NCBI GenBank assembly: GCA_025937835.1
Contig: JAICQO010000026.1
Span: 1 to 64,000, forward strand
Reading direction: 5' to 3'
Source: Polyangiaceae bacterium
GTDB lineage: Bacteria > Myxococcota_A > Polyangia > Polyangiales > Polyangiaceae
Length of the DNA stretch: 64,000 nucleotides
The notes under the pieces are model-generated. The model was given only the letters and a program-made list of their open reading frames with translations. It had not been told where the DNA came from and ran no database searches. A program made the position numbers and the translations under genes. Below, one piece after another: positions 40,268 through 52,104 of this stretch; within the stretch, counting starts at the first letter, position 1, and each line of letters starts with the position of its first letter.

Positions 40268-41013
40268 TCGGCGCTCCACGACTCGACCACGCGCGTGCAC
40301 AGAAACAAGCAGCAAGCGACCAGAGTGACGTCGAGCACCACCCGCCGCGAATCGACTATTCCCCGGGAAAAGTCGTCCATTTGCGAGCCCATCGACAGGT
40401 ACGCGGAGACGTCTCGGAGCCAGCCGTCCTCCAGCAGATACTCGCCGATCCCGAGCACGAACAACCCGAACACGACGAACACCGTGAGCAGCAGCGCGAC
40501 CAGCTGACTCCGCGTCATGGCGCTCATCAAGGTACCGATCGCCAGGTACGTCGCGCCGACCCCCAGCAGACCGAGGTAACAAGAGAGCACGGTCCCCGCG
40601 TCGAGGTCGCCAGATTTTCCGAGGATCAACACGTACAAGAGCGTCGGCGCCCACATGATCGCGAACGTGGTGAGCAGCGCCAGGTACTTGCCGGCCACGA
40701 CGGCGCTCGGGCTCACGGGTGCGGTGAGCAGGGTCTCGATCGTGCCGCTCCGCCGCTCTTCGGCGAATGAGCGCATCGTGAGCGCCGGGCACAACAACAT
40801 CAAGGTGATGAGCAGCAGCACCGACTCCTGCCCGAAGAAGGCCTGGAGCGGTCCGGAATCAACGGACGGCTCGGGCAGGGTCGCGAAATGCACGACGATC
40901 GCGTAGAAAATGCCGCCTTCGAGCAAGAGGAACACGACCAGCAACACCCAGGCGAGCGGCGTCACCCACAACGCGAGCAGCTCGCGCCGATAAACCGCCA
41001 GGGCTCCGGTCAC
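40264..41013 (-). CDS. ABC-2-type permease, GldF-like
   Basis: 249 residues from GTG 41013, overlapping its neighbours by four bases on both sides. Six hydrophobic segments, with MRSFAEERRSGTIETLLTAP between the second and third (the coupling loop of ABC-2 permeases) and a later long aromatic segment. It forms the inner-membrane core with the ATPase encoded immediately upstream. Confidence 0.9.
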   Translation of the reverse strand: MTGALAVYRRELLALWVTPLAWVLLVVFLLLEGGIFYAIVVHFATLPEPSVDSGPLQAFFGQESVLLLITLMLLCPALTMRSFAEERRSGTIETLLTAPVSPSAVVAGKYLALLTTFAIMWAPTLLYVLILGKSGDLDAGTVLSCYLGLLGVGATYLAIGTLMSAMTRSQLVALLLTVFVVFGLFVLGIGEYLLEDGWLRDVSAYLSMGSQMDDFSRGIVDSRRVVLDVTLVACCLFLCTRVVESWSAE

Positions 41014-41954
41014 GCCGACGGCTCCGTGAGCGCCGAAAAGACCTGCTCGAGAGAGGCCTTGGCCGGGGAGAGCGCGCGCACGGCGACACCCGCCTCGACC
41101 CAGGCTTTGGTCAGGGCCTGTGCGGCGTCGCCGGCGTCCCGGCCCGGCATCAGCTCGATCTCGAGCTCGAGGTCGCGCGCGCTCGGCGTGCCTGCGAAGC
41201 GTAGCTCTTTCACGCCGGGCACCGCGCGCGCCACGGCTTCGGCGCGCCCTTCGGGGTCGTTCACGACCGCTCTCAGCGAGCCTGCGCGCCCGCGCGAGAG
41301 CAGGGCCTCGATCGAGCCCTCCGCCACCAGCTTACCGCGATCGATCACGAGCGCGCGCCCGCACACCGCCTCGACCTCGGAGAGGATGTGGGTCGAGAGC
41401 AGGATCGTGTGGTCACGGCCCAGCTCGCGCACGAGCTCGCGCACCTCGCGGATCTGGTTCGGATCGAGGCCCGCGGTCGGCTCGTCGAGGATCAACAGCG
41501 GGGGGGAAGCGACCAGCGCGTCCGCGAGCCCGACGCGCTGACGGTAGCCCTTCGAGAGGTGCAAGATCAGCGTGTCGGCGACGTCGCTGACGCGCGCCCG
41601 CTCCATGGCTGCCCCGACGGCCGCGGTGCGCTTCGAGCGCGGGACGCGCTTCAATGCCGCTCGAAAGCCGAGGTACTCGCGGACCTTGAGCTCCGGGTAG
41701 AGCGGCGACGCCTCCGGCATGTAGCCGAGCCGCTCGCGCGCCCGCAGCGGCTGCTGCTGCATGTCGAAGCCGTGGAGCAGCACACGGCCGCGCGTCGGAG
41801 CCAAAAAGCCCGCCAGCATTCGCAGCGTCGTGCTCTTGCCGGCGCCGTTCGGGCCGAGGAAGCCGACCACCTCTCCCGTGCCGACGCTGAAGGACACGTC
41901 GTCCACGGCGAGCACCGTGCCGTAGTCCTTGGCCAGGTGCTCGGCTTCGATCAT
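41010..41954 (-). CDS. ABC transporter ATPase, GldA-like
   Basis: 314 residues from ATG 41954. Walker A GPNGAGKST (35-43), signature LSKGYRQRVGLADAL, Walker B LLILDEPTAGLD and the switch STHILSE. A C-terminal ~90-residue extension follows the ATPase core, as in GldA/NatA-type proteins. First gene of the four-gene operon; secA ends 10 bases away in the same direction. Confidence 0.92.
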   Translation of the reverse strand: MIEAEHLAKDYGTVLAVDDVSFSVGTGEVVGFLGPNGAGKSTTLRMLAGFLAPTRGRVLLHGFDMQQQPLRARERLGYMPEASPLYPELKVREYLGFRAALKRVPRSKRTAAVGAAMERARVSDVADTLILHLSKGYRQRVGLADALVASPPLLILDEPTAGLDPNQIREVRELVRELGRDHTILLSTHILSEVEAVCGRALVIDRGKLVAEGSIEALLSRGRAGSLRAVVNDPEGRAEAVARAVPGVKELRFAGTPSARDLELEIELMPGRDAGDAAQALTKAWVEAGVAVRALSPAKASLEQVFSALTEPSA

Positions 41955-41963
41955 CGCCCGGGA

Positions 41964-45095
<3,132 letters not shown>

Positions 45096-45263
45096 AGGTG
45101 CCGGATCTTTCGGACCGGAAGCTACTCCTTTGCCTGGGCGGGTGCCACTGCCTTTTCGGCCGGGCATCTCGCGACAATCTGCAGCATTTTCGGGAATCTA
45201 TGCGCGCGCTTCGAGGGCGCGGACGGCACGCACGCCGGCGTGGTTGAATCTCACGGACGGAGC

Positions 45264-46049
45264 GTGAGAAAAGGGGCCGTGGGCGAGATCGGTAGATCGG
45301 TTGCGGCCTCCGTCGTGTGGCTCGTGGTGTCGTCGCTTGCGCCGTGCGCTTGGGGTGCGGAGCCACCAACCGCGGGTTTTCCTGGCGAGCCCGCTGCGCC
45401 TGCGCCGCCGCCGCCCGTCGTTGCGCCGCCCGCCAGTGCTGCTTCACCAGCACCAGCACCAGCACCAGCACCAGCACCAGCACCAGCGCCGACCGTGATC
45501 TACGTCGCTGCGCCGCCCCCGGTTGCCTCGCCGCCGCCCCCGCAACCGCCGCGCGACGTGACGCTCTCCTTCTCCCCGTTGCACCTGCTGCTGCCGGTGC
45601 TCGAGCTGCAAGCCGAGCTGCGCCTCGGGAACTACTTCGGGCTCACGGCGTTCGGCGGGGTGGGGCGCGTGACGGTCGAGGTTCCGGACTCGTACGATCC
45701 GCGCGCCACCGACGAGGAGGCGCTCACGCTGTACGAAGCGGGTGCGATCCTGAGCGTGTACCCGCTCGAGCCGTTCCGGAGCCTGATGTTGGGCGTCGAG
45801 CTCGACTGGGTGCACGTGAGCTCCGACGACCTCGGCGACGAGAGCATCCAGGGCTTCGCGACCGGCCTCTCGCTCGGTCCGCTGCTCGGGTACAAGCATG
45901 TTTCCGCGGCCGGTTTCACGGTGGTCGTGCAAGGCGGCGTCGCGCGCATCGCGCTCCACGCCGAGGCCTCCGACGAGGCGGGCACGGACGAAGAAGACGA
46001 CGAGCAGTGGGTTCCGATCCTGAACCTGAACCTGGGCTGGTCGTTCTAG
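45264..46049 (+). CDS. Outer-membrane barrel-like exported protein with a Pro-Ala repeat
   Basis: 261 residues if GTG 45264 is the start (GGAG four bases upstream, and a good signal peptide MRKGAVGEIGRSVAASVVWL...CAWG); GTG 45279 is an alternative. A Pro/Ala linker with PAPAPAPAPAPA leads to a ~165-residue domain of alternating strands (LRLGNYFGLTAFGGVGRVTV, SLMLGVELDWVHVSSDD, WVPILNLNLGWSF) ending in Phe. It is a small outer-membrane barrel of unknown function. It is divergent from secA. Confidence 0.75.
   Translation: MRKGAVGEIGRSVAASVVWLVVSSLAPCAWGAEPPTAGFPGEPAAPAPPPPVVAPPASAASPAPAPAPAPAPAPAPTVIYVAAPPPVASPPPPQPPRDVTLSFSPLHLLLPVLELQAELRLGNYFGLTAFGGVGRVTVEVPDSYDPRATDEEALTLYEAGAILSVYPLEPFRSLMLGVELDWVHVSSDDLGDESIQGFATGLSLGPLLGYKHVSAAGFTVVVQGGVARIALHAEASDEAGTDEEDDEQWVPILNLNLGWSF
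45445..45486 (+). repeat. (CACCAG)7 microsatellite inside a gene
   Basis: Seven perfect CACCAG units coding the Pro-Ala linker. Loss or gain of one 6-base unit keeps the frame, so it changes linker length only. Confidence 0.95.
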
Positions 46050-46062
46050 CTTTCATCCGGGT

Positions 46063-46548
46063 TCAAGGCGCGCTGCGAGCCCTGCGTGCGAGTCGTTGCT
46101 TCTGACGGAACTCGCCCTCTTCCCACTGCCGTCGATCTTCTTCGGTCAGTAGCTCGAGCTTCGGCACCTCACAAGGTCTGCCGCCCTCGCCGATCGCCAC
46201 GTACACGAGGTGTGCCGAGTTGGTGAGCATCGTCTCGGCGGTGATCGGATTCTCCGCGTGGACCTTGACGCTCACCTCGATCGACGTGCGACCGACGTAG
46301 GTCACGCGCGCGTCGCACACCAACAGGTGCCCGAGGTGTACCGGTTTGTCGAAGGTCATCGAGTCGATAGCGATCGTCACGCACTGGCGTTGCGCGTGGC
46401 GCATGGCGGCGATGGCTCCAGCCTCGTCGACCATTTTCATGATCTCGCCGCCATGGACGTTGCCGAGCGCGTTGGCGTGCTCCGGCAACATCAACTGGTG
46501 CAGCGTGACGCGCGAACGCTCCGGGGATTTGGGCTGGGCGGGGGTCAT
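46063..46548 (-). CDS. Acyl-CoA thioesterase (hotdog fold)
   Basis: 161 residues from ATG 46548 (a GTG nine bases upstream, 46557, is possible). NVHGGEIMKMVDEAGAIAAM has the conserved Asn/His-Gly-Gly and catalytic Asp helix of hotdog thioesterases, followed by MTFDKPVHLGHLLVCDARV and VYVAIGEGGRP. Cytosolic hydrolysis of acyl-CoA is expected; chain-length preference cannot be told. It resembles YciA/BACH. It converges on the barrel gene and is divergent from rseP. Confidence 0.9.
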   Translation of the reverse strand: MTPAQPKSPERSRVTLHQLMLPEHANALGNVHGGEIMKMVDEAGAIAAMRHAQRQCVTIAIDSMTFDKPVHLGHLLVCDARVTYVGRTSIEVSVKVHAENPITAETMLTNSAHLVYVAIGEGGRPCEVPKLELLTEEDRRQWEEGEFRQKQRLARRARSAP

Positions 46549-46658
46549 CGGTGGCACGCTACCCGGCCCCCAGGGTGCGTGCTACGGTCCGCCCGGCCGC
46601 TCTGCCGCTCCGCCGCTCTGCCGGGTTCGGCCGCTGTCCCGGCCCGCTCGCTCCCGCG

Positions 46659-48350
46659 ATGGACGTCGTTTACTTCGTGATTCTGGTCAGCTCGCTGATC
46701 TTCGTGCACGAGCTCGGCCATTTCCTATTCGCCAAGGCCTTCGGCGTGAAGGTGCTGACCTTCAGCCTCGGCTTCGGTCCCAAGCTGCTCCGGCTTCGCG
46801 GCCGCGAAACCGAGTACTGCATCTCGATCGTCCCGCTCGGCGGCTACGTGCGCATGCTCGAGGAGTCGCGCAGCGACATCGTGCTGCCCGAGGACCGCCA
46901 GCGCACCTTCGAATCACTCGCGATCTACAAGCGCGTGATGATCGCGCTGGCCGGGCCGTTGATGAACCTGGCGTTCCCGGTCCTGCTCTACTTCTCGGTG
47001 TTCGTCAGCGACGGTCCGTTCTTGCCGCCGACCGTGGGAGTGGTGCTGCCGAACCACCCGGCGGACGGCAAGCTGCTGCCGGGCGATCGGATCATGGCGG
47101 CGGATGGCGAGGACGTCGGCACCTTCGACGAGCTGAAGCGCGTGATCGGGCAGAGCCCGGGAAAAACGCTGCGGTTCACGGTTTTCCGGGACAACCACCA
47201 CGTGGACGTCGAGGTGCCGGTGGAGGGCCGCACCGAGCGTCGCGAGCTCGACGTCTCCGAGCGCGTCGGCACGATCGGCATCCAGCCGAGCGCGCCCGCG
47301 CCGGTGATTGGCGTGCCCAACTCGGAGTCGCCGGCCTACCGCGCCGGCCTGCGCAGCTTCGATTTCATCACCCAGGTGAGCGGCTCCCCCGTCCGCAAGT
47401 ACATGGATCTCACGGCGGCGCTCAACGACAACGCTGGCGAGACGCTGCCCATCACCTACCTGCGCCCGACGCTCGTCCCGAACGCGCTCGGCGGCCTCGC
47501 CGACGTGGCCGTGTTCGAGGCCGGTGTGGTCGCGCTCACGCCCGATCCCTCCGGCACCACGCTGTTCGAGCGCACCGGTATCGAGCTCGCCGATCTGTAC
47601 GCCGCGATCGTGCCCGAGGGCTCGGTGTTCTACCGCGCGGGGCTGCGCCCGGGCGATCGGATCTTGCGCCTCGACGACGAGCCGGTGCCCGCCTGGTCCA
47701 CGTTTTGCGAGCGGATTTTGGCCGAGCCGAACCGCCCGCACCGCATCGAGTACCAGGCCGCGCGAGACGGGCGCGTGCGGTCGGGCACGGTGCAGCTCCG
47801 GCGCGAAGAGTTCAACGACGAGCACGGTCAATCCTTCGAGCGCTACGTGCTCGAGATCCAGCACTGGGGGCCCGTGTCGCCCGACGATCGCGTCGCGCAC
47901 CCCACGCCGATCCGCTACGCCTTCACCAAAGCGCTGGAAGAGACGGCCAGCGTGACGCGCTTCGTGCTGGTCGGCCTGGTGCGCCTGGTGCAGGGCCGGA
48001 TCAGCTTGAGCTCGCTGAGCGGCCCGATCACGATCTTTCAGGTCGCGGGAGAGGAGGGGCGCAAGGGCACCGATTACTTCCTGTGGGCCATGGCGCTCGT
48101 CAGCATCAACCTCGGCTTGTTCAACCTGCTTCCGATCCCGGTGCTCGACGGAGGGCACCTGTTGTTTTTGCTGATCGAAGGGCTGCTGCGCCGGCCCTTG
48201 CCGCTGCGCGTGCGCGAGATGGCACACATCGTCGGCATGGCGATCCTGATCGGCTTGATGCTGCTGGCCTTCAAGAACGACATCGACAAGCGCTGGGGCG
48301 GCGCGATCGGTGCGCGCGCGGCCCTGGCTTCGGACGAGCGCTCGGGGTAG
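46659..48350 (+). CDS. rseP: RseP/YluC-type site-2 protease with three PDZ domains
   Basis: 563 residues from ATG 46659; the open frame upstream is Arg/Pro-rich and rejected. HELGH (17-21) gives the zinc His residues, and NLLPIPVLDGGH near 485-497 gives the third ligand Asp. Between them lie three PDZ-like domains, around 125-180 (VLPNHPADGKLLPGDRIMAA), 220-275 (NSESPAYRAGLRSFDFITQV) and 315-370 (VPEGSVFYRAGLRPGDRILR). E. coli RseP has two. Intramembrane proteolysis releases anti-sigma or signal-peptide remnants. It is followed four bases later by rsmB. Confidence 0.9.
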   Translation: MDVVYFVILVSSLIFVHELGHFLFAKAFGVKVLTFSLGFGPKLLRLRGRETEYCISIVPLGGYVRMLEESRSDIVLPEDRQRTFESLAIYKRVMIALAGPLMNLAFPVLLYFSVFVSDGPFLPPTVGVVLPNHPADGKLLPGDRIMAADGEDVGTFDELKRVIGQSPGKTLRFTVFRDNHHVDVEVPVEGRTERRELDVSERVGTIGIQPSAPAPVIGVPNSESPAYRAGLRSFDFITQVSGSPVRKYMDLTAALNDNAGETLPITYLRPTLVPNALGGLADVAVFEAGVVALTPDPSGTTLFERTGIELADLYAAIVPEGSVFYRAGLRPGDRILRLDDEPVPAWSTFCERILAEPNRPHRIEYQAARDGRVRSGTVQLRREEFNDEHGQSFERYVLEIQHWGPVSPDDRVAHPTPIRYAFTKALEETASVTRFVLVGLVRLVQGRISLSSLSGPITIFQVAGEEGRKGTDYFLWAMALVSINLGLFNLLPIPVLDGGHLLFLLIEGLLRRPLPLRVREMAHIVGMAILIGLMLLAFKNDIDKRWGGAIGARAALASDERSG

Positions 48351-48354
48351 CCGC

Positions 48355-49653
48355 GTGGCCAAGCTTCCTTCCGTGAACCTCGCGCCCACGGGGCGGCGCA
48401 TCGCCGCTCGCGTGATCGGGCGGGTGTTGTTCGACGAGGCCTATGCCGCAGCCGCGCTGGATACGGAGCTCTCGCGCGCGAGCGGCCTCGATCCTCGGGA
48501 GAAGGGCCTGGCCACTGAGATCGCCTACGGCGTGCTGCGCATGCGGCCGGCGCTGCTCGCGCGCATCCAGCGCCACGTGAAGAAGCTGCCGAAGGACGAG
48601 GTCACGCTGCTCCACTTGTTGGTCGCGGCCTACCAGCTGCTCGTGCTCGAGCGAGTTCCGGCGTTCGCTGCCGTGAACGCCGCGGTCGAGGCCGTACGCG
48701 AGGAGCGCGGCAAGCCCCTGTCCGGCTTCGTGAACGCCGTGCTGCGTAAGCTCGCAGCCAGCGGCGAGCGGCTCGATCCGCGAGCGGCCGTGCTCGAGAG
48801 CGGACCGCGCTGGCTCGTCGAGCGCCTGATCGAGTCCGTGGGCGAAGACGAAGCGGCCGCGCTGTTCGGCGCGACGGGCGCTCCGAGCCCGACGCTGCGG
48901 CTGGTCTCGGGTCGCCCGATTCCGGACTGGCTCAGCTCGTCGGAGCTCGGCCGCGTATCGCCGCGCGCCCGGCGCGCATCCGACGGAGGCGATCCGAGGC
49001 GCCGCACCGGCTACGCCGAGGGCAGCTTCGTGATCCAGGAAGAAGGAGCCCAGGCGATCGCGCTGCTGCTCGGAGCGCGCGCCGGAGAAAAGGTGCTCGA
49101 TGCCTGCGCGGGTCGCGGGCAGAAAACGTCTCTGTTCGCCGAGCAGGTAGGCGACGGCGGCAGCGTCTGGGCGAGCGATCTACATGAGAGCAAGCTGGAC
49201 GCGCTGTCGGCCGAGTGTCGCCGGCTCGGGCTTTCGGAGCCGACGCGCCGCGCGGTCGATCTCAGCGTCGGCGTCGCCGACCTACCAGGGGACTTCGACC
49301 GGGTGCTGGTCGACGCGCCTTGCAGCGGCACCGGCACGCTGGCGCGCCGCCCCGAGATCCGCGAGCGCCTCACGCCGGGCGATCCGGAGCGGCTCTCGCT
49401 CTTGCAATCGGCGATCCTCGAGCGCGCCGCGAGCCGGGCTCGCCCGGGCGGCCGCGTGTTGTACGCCGTGTGCAGCGTGCTGCCCGAAGAAGCGGAGCGC
49501 GTCGTGGAGCGCGCTCCGCCCTTTCTCGAGCCCGCGCCGTTCGACGCGCCGGAGCTTTCGGGGCGGCTCGCGCTCGACTCGACGTGGCTCCGGCTTTTGC
49601 CGGGCGCCCACGGCACCGACGGCTACTTCGTGGCGAGCTTCGTGCGGCGCTGA
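48355..49653 (+). CDS. rsmB: 16S rRNA m5C967 methyltransferase
   Basis: 432 residues from GTG 48355. The N-terminal NusB-like helical part (~1-135) is followed by the SAM-binding domain: EEGAQAIALLLGARAGEKVL then DACAGRGQKTS (motif I), VDAPCSGTGTLARRPEIR (motif IV with a catalytic Cys) and GRVLYAVCSVLPEE (motif VI with the nucleophile Cys). The latter pair is the signature of RsmB/Fmu. It methylates C967 of 16S rRNA. Confidence 0.92.
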   Translation: MAKLPSVNLAPTGRRIAARVIGRVLFDEAYAAAALDTELSRASGLDPREKGLATEIAYGVLRMRPALLARIQRHVKKLPKDEVTLLHLLVAAYQLLVLERVPAFAAVNAAVEAVREERGKPLSGFVNAVLRKLAASGERLDPRAAVLESGPRWLVERLIESVGEDEAAALFGATGAPSPTLRLVSGRPIPDWLSSSELGRVSPRARRASDGGDPRRRTGYAEGSFVIQEEGAQAIALLLGARAGEKVLDACAGRGQKTSLFAEQVGDGGSVWASDLHESKLDALSAECRRLGLSEPTRRAVDLSVGVADLPGDFDRVLVDAPCSGTGTLARRPEIRERLTPGDPERLSLLQSAILERAASRARPGGRVLYAVCSVLPEEAERVVERAPPFLEPAPFDAPELSGRLALDSTWLRLLPGAHGTDGYFVASFVRR

Positions 49654-49657
49654 GCGC

Positions 49658-50224
49658 TCACATCCGCTCGGCCTGACACGCCATCAGCTCCGTGGAGCAG
49701 CCCGTGTAGCAGCCCTGGAGCTGGATCGCGTAGATCGCGCAGTCCGGATTCGTGAAGATACAGCCCTGCGCGCAGGTGGCGTCGCAGCCGCACTCCTCGA
49801 GGCACGGCACGGTCGGTCCGCAGACACCGCCGCTCAGGTCACCGTCGGCCCCGTCGGGGCCGAACGCCGGTTCATAGAGCTCTCCGCAGCCCTCTTCCAT
49901 ACAGTCCGCGTAGGCCTGGCACTCCGGGCCCGGATCGTCCCCCGCCGTTTGCGGGACGAACGTGTCAATCAGGCTGCCCTCGCAAGGGGGAGCGCCGCCG
50001 TCCGAAGGGGTGGGAGCGGCGCCGCCGTCTTCACCCTGCGTTCCGCCGGTCGTGGTTCGACCGCCGGTGTCGTCTCGGCCGCCGGTCGTGGCTCGGCCGC
50101 CGGTGGTGGAGTTGCTTCGACCGCCGGTTTCTTCCGGATCGCTGCCGTCGTCGTCACCACAACCCGCGATCGTGACTGCGCTCGCGAACGCTGCGAGCGC
50201 GACGCTGAATTTCCAAGTTTGCAT
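49658..50224 (-). CDS. Cys-rich lipoprotein
   Basis: 188 residues from ATG 50224. Signal peptide and lipobox (SAVTIAGC at ~16-23), a GGR/TTGG linker (RSNSTTGGRATTGGRDDTGG) and a Cys-rich end with 12 or more Cys (CQAYADCMEEGCGEL, CLEECGCDATCAQGC, CYTGCSTELMACQAE). It resembles many myxobacterial surface lipoproteins. Divergent from dapA. Confidence 0.8.
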   Translation of the reverse strand: MQTWKFSVALAAFASAVTIAGCGDDDGSDPEETGGRSNSTTGGRATTGGRDDTGGRTTTGGTQGEDGGAAPTPSDGGAPPCEGSLIDTFVPQTAGDDPGPECQAYADCMEEGCGELYEPAFGPDGADGDLSGGVCGPTVPCLEECGCDATCAQGCIFTNPDCAIYAIQLQGCYTGCSTELMACQAERM

Positions 50225-50253
50225 CGAGAGCTCCTGAGGGCCCGCTGGCCGAG

Positions 50254-50269
50254 GGGCGCAATTGCGCCC
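50254..50269. promoter_or_regulatory. Perfect 16 bp palindrome in the lipoprotein/dapA divergent region
   Basis: GGGCGCAATTGCGCCC followed by an A run (50270-50275). The A run would be a U run before, not after, the hairpin in either transcript, so a terminator is unlikely. A dimeric-regulator operator between two divergent genes is plausible. Confidence 0.4.
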
Positions 50270-50403
50270 AAAAAAGCAGTCGATACGTTTCTCGACGCCG
50301 CGAGCCGCGTCAAGCCCCGCCTCGCTGCCCCGAGATTCCGGCGCGAACCGACGCCCCGCAGCCGGCCCTTGTCTCGGACTCGAGAACGGGGCAAAGCAGC
50401 CGA

Positions 50404-51294
50404 ATGACTGTGCTTCCTCCCGGCGCTTACACCGCCCTCGTCACGCCGTTCAGCCCGGACGGCAACGCGGTCGACTGGCAAGCCTACGAGCGCCTGATCG
50501 ATGGTCAGCTCGAAGCGCGCGTCACGGGTCTCGTGCCCTGCGGCACCACGGGCGAGAGCCCGACCCTGAGTGAAACGGAGCAGCGCGAGCTGATCGCGCG
50601 CGCCGTGAAGTTGTCGCGCGGCCGGGCCACGGTGGTCGCCGGCATCGGCAGCAACAGCACGAAGAAGACCATCGACAGCGCCCGCGCCGCGCTCGAAGCC
50701 GGAGCGGACGGCGTGATGGCCGTGATGCCCTATTACAACAAGCCCTCGCAAGACGGGCTGTTTGCGCACGTGAAGGCGCTGTCGGATGCCGTTTCGTGCC
50801 CGGTCATGCTCTACAACATCCCCGGCCGCTGCGCGGTGGATCTCAGCGTCGACACCCTGCTCCGGATCCTGGAAGCGTGCCCCAATGTCGTGGCGCTCAA
50901 GGACGCGAGCGGGGGTGTTCTCTACACGCAGGAGCTGTTGCTCAAGAGCGCGCGCTCGCTGCTCGTGCTCGCGGGCGACGACGCGCTGACGCTGCCGCTG
51001 ATGGCGGTGGGCGCGCGCGGCGTGATCAGCGTCACCAGCAACCTCTACCCTCGCGCGGTGAGCGAGGTCGTCGAAGACGCGCTCGCCGGTCGCAGCGTCG
51101 AGGCCGCCGCGAAGAACAAGCGCCTGTACGCCGTGCACCGCGCGATGTTCGTCGAGCCGAACCCGCAGCCGATCAAGGCGGCGCTTTCGCTGAAGGGCCG
51201 CATGAGCGCGAGCGTGCGCCTGCCGCTGGTCGAGGCCAGCCAGTCCGTGAAGGGCATGCTGGCGGACGTGCTCAAGACCTTCGAGGCGTCGTGA
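50404..51294 (+). CDS. dapA: 4-Hydroxy-tetrahydrodipicolinate synthase
   Basis: 296 residues from ATG 50404. Condenses pyruvate with aspartate semialdehyde in lysine and diaminopimelate synthesis. GTTGES (47-52), YYNKPSQDGLFAH (110-122), YNIPGR (137-142) and the Schiff-base lysine VALKDASG (Lys166) are all present. Length is normal. Its stop overlaps the start of dapB by four bases. Confidence 0.96.
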   Translation: MTVLPPGAYTALVTPFSPDGNAVDWQAYERLIDGQLEARVTGLVPCGTTGESPTLSETEQRELIARAVKLSRGRATVVAGIGSNSTKKTIDSARAALEAGADGVMAVMPYYNKPSQDGLFAHVKALSDAVSCPVMLYNIPGRCAVDLSVDTLLRILEACPNVVALKDASGGVLYTQELLLKSARSLLVLAGDDALTLPLMAVGARGVISVTSNLYPRAVSEVVEDALAGRSVEAAAKNKRLYAVHRAMFVEPNPQPIKAALSLKGRMSASVRLPLVEASQSVKGMLADVLKTFEAS

Positions 51295-52073
51295 AGCTCG
51301 CGATCTCAGGCGCCAGCGGGCGCATGGGGCTTGCCGTGGCACGGCTCGCACACGCGGCCGGTGACCAGATCGTCGGCGCGAGCTGCGGCGCGACCGACCC
51401 CGCGCTCGGTCGCGATCTCGGCGAGCTGATCGGCGTCGGCTCGATGGGCGTGTCGCTGACCGGTGACGTGAGCTCGGCCTTGCTCTCGGCCGAGGTGGTG
51501 ATCGATTTCTCGACCGCGGCCGCTGTTCCGGATCTGTTCGGCGCCGCCGCGCGCCAGAAGGTCGCGATCGTGAGCGGCACGACCAACCTCGGCGATCCGG
51601 GAGAGCGCGCGCTCGCACGCGCCGTAGAGCAGGTGCCGGTGCTGTGGGCCCCGAACATGAGCCTCGGCGTTCAGGTCCTGGCCGAGCTCGTCGAGCAAGC
51701 GGTGCGCCGGCTCGGGCCCGGCTTCGACGTCGAGATCGTCGAGGTGCACCACCGAAAGAAGATCGACGCACCGAGCGGCACGGCGAAGCGCCTGGCGCAG
51801 GCCGCCAAAAACGCCCGCGCAGAGCTGTCCGAGCTCGCGGGTCGCGAGGGCGACGTCGGCGCGCGCAAGCCGAGCGAGCTCGGGGTGATGGCGCTGCGCG
51901 GCGGAGACGTCGTCGGCGACCACACCGTATTCCTGTTCGGCGACGGCGAGCGCCTCGAGCTCACCCACCGCGCCTCGAACCGCGACGTGTTCGCGCACGG
52001 CGCCATCCGCGCCGCTCGCTACGTGATCGGCAAGCCCGCCGGGCGCTACGGGATCAAGGACGTGCTGGGCTGA
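51291..52073 (+). CDS. dapB: 4-Hydroxy-tetrahydrodipicolinate reductase
   Basis: 260 residues from GTG 51291 (GTGA overlap with dapA). The nucleotide-binding GASGRMG (6-12), APNMSLGVQVL and the signature HHRKKIDAPSGTAKRLA are present. It is the next step after DapA on the way to diaminopimelate for peptidoglycan and lysine. Length is in the family range. Confidence 0.96.
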   Translation: MKLAISGASGRMGLAVARLAHAAGDQIVGASCGATDPALGRDLGELIGVGSMGVSLTGDVSSALLSAEVVIDFSTAAAVPDLFGAAARQKVAIVSGTTNLGDPGERALARAVEQVPVLWAPNMSLGVQVLAELVEQAVRRLGPGFDVEIVEVHHRKKIDAPSGTAKRLAQAAKNARAELSELAGREGDVGARKPSELGVMALRGGDVVGDHTVFLFGDGERLELTHRASNRDVFAHGAIRAARYVIGKPAGRYGIKDVLG

Positions 52074-52104
52074 GCGGTGCGCGGGCGCGCGCTTTCCCCG
52101 GTGC

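Noticed and set aside
50254-50275. Palindrome with A run as a rho-independent terminator
   Set aside because: In each strand the U run would come before the hairpin or on the wrong side, so it is not a terminator.
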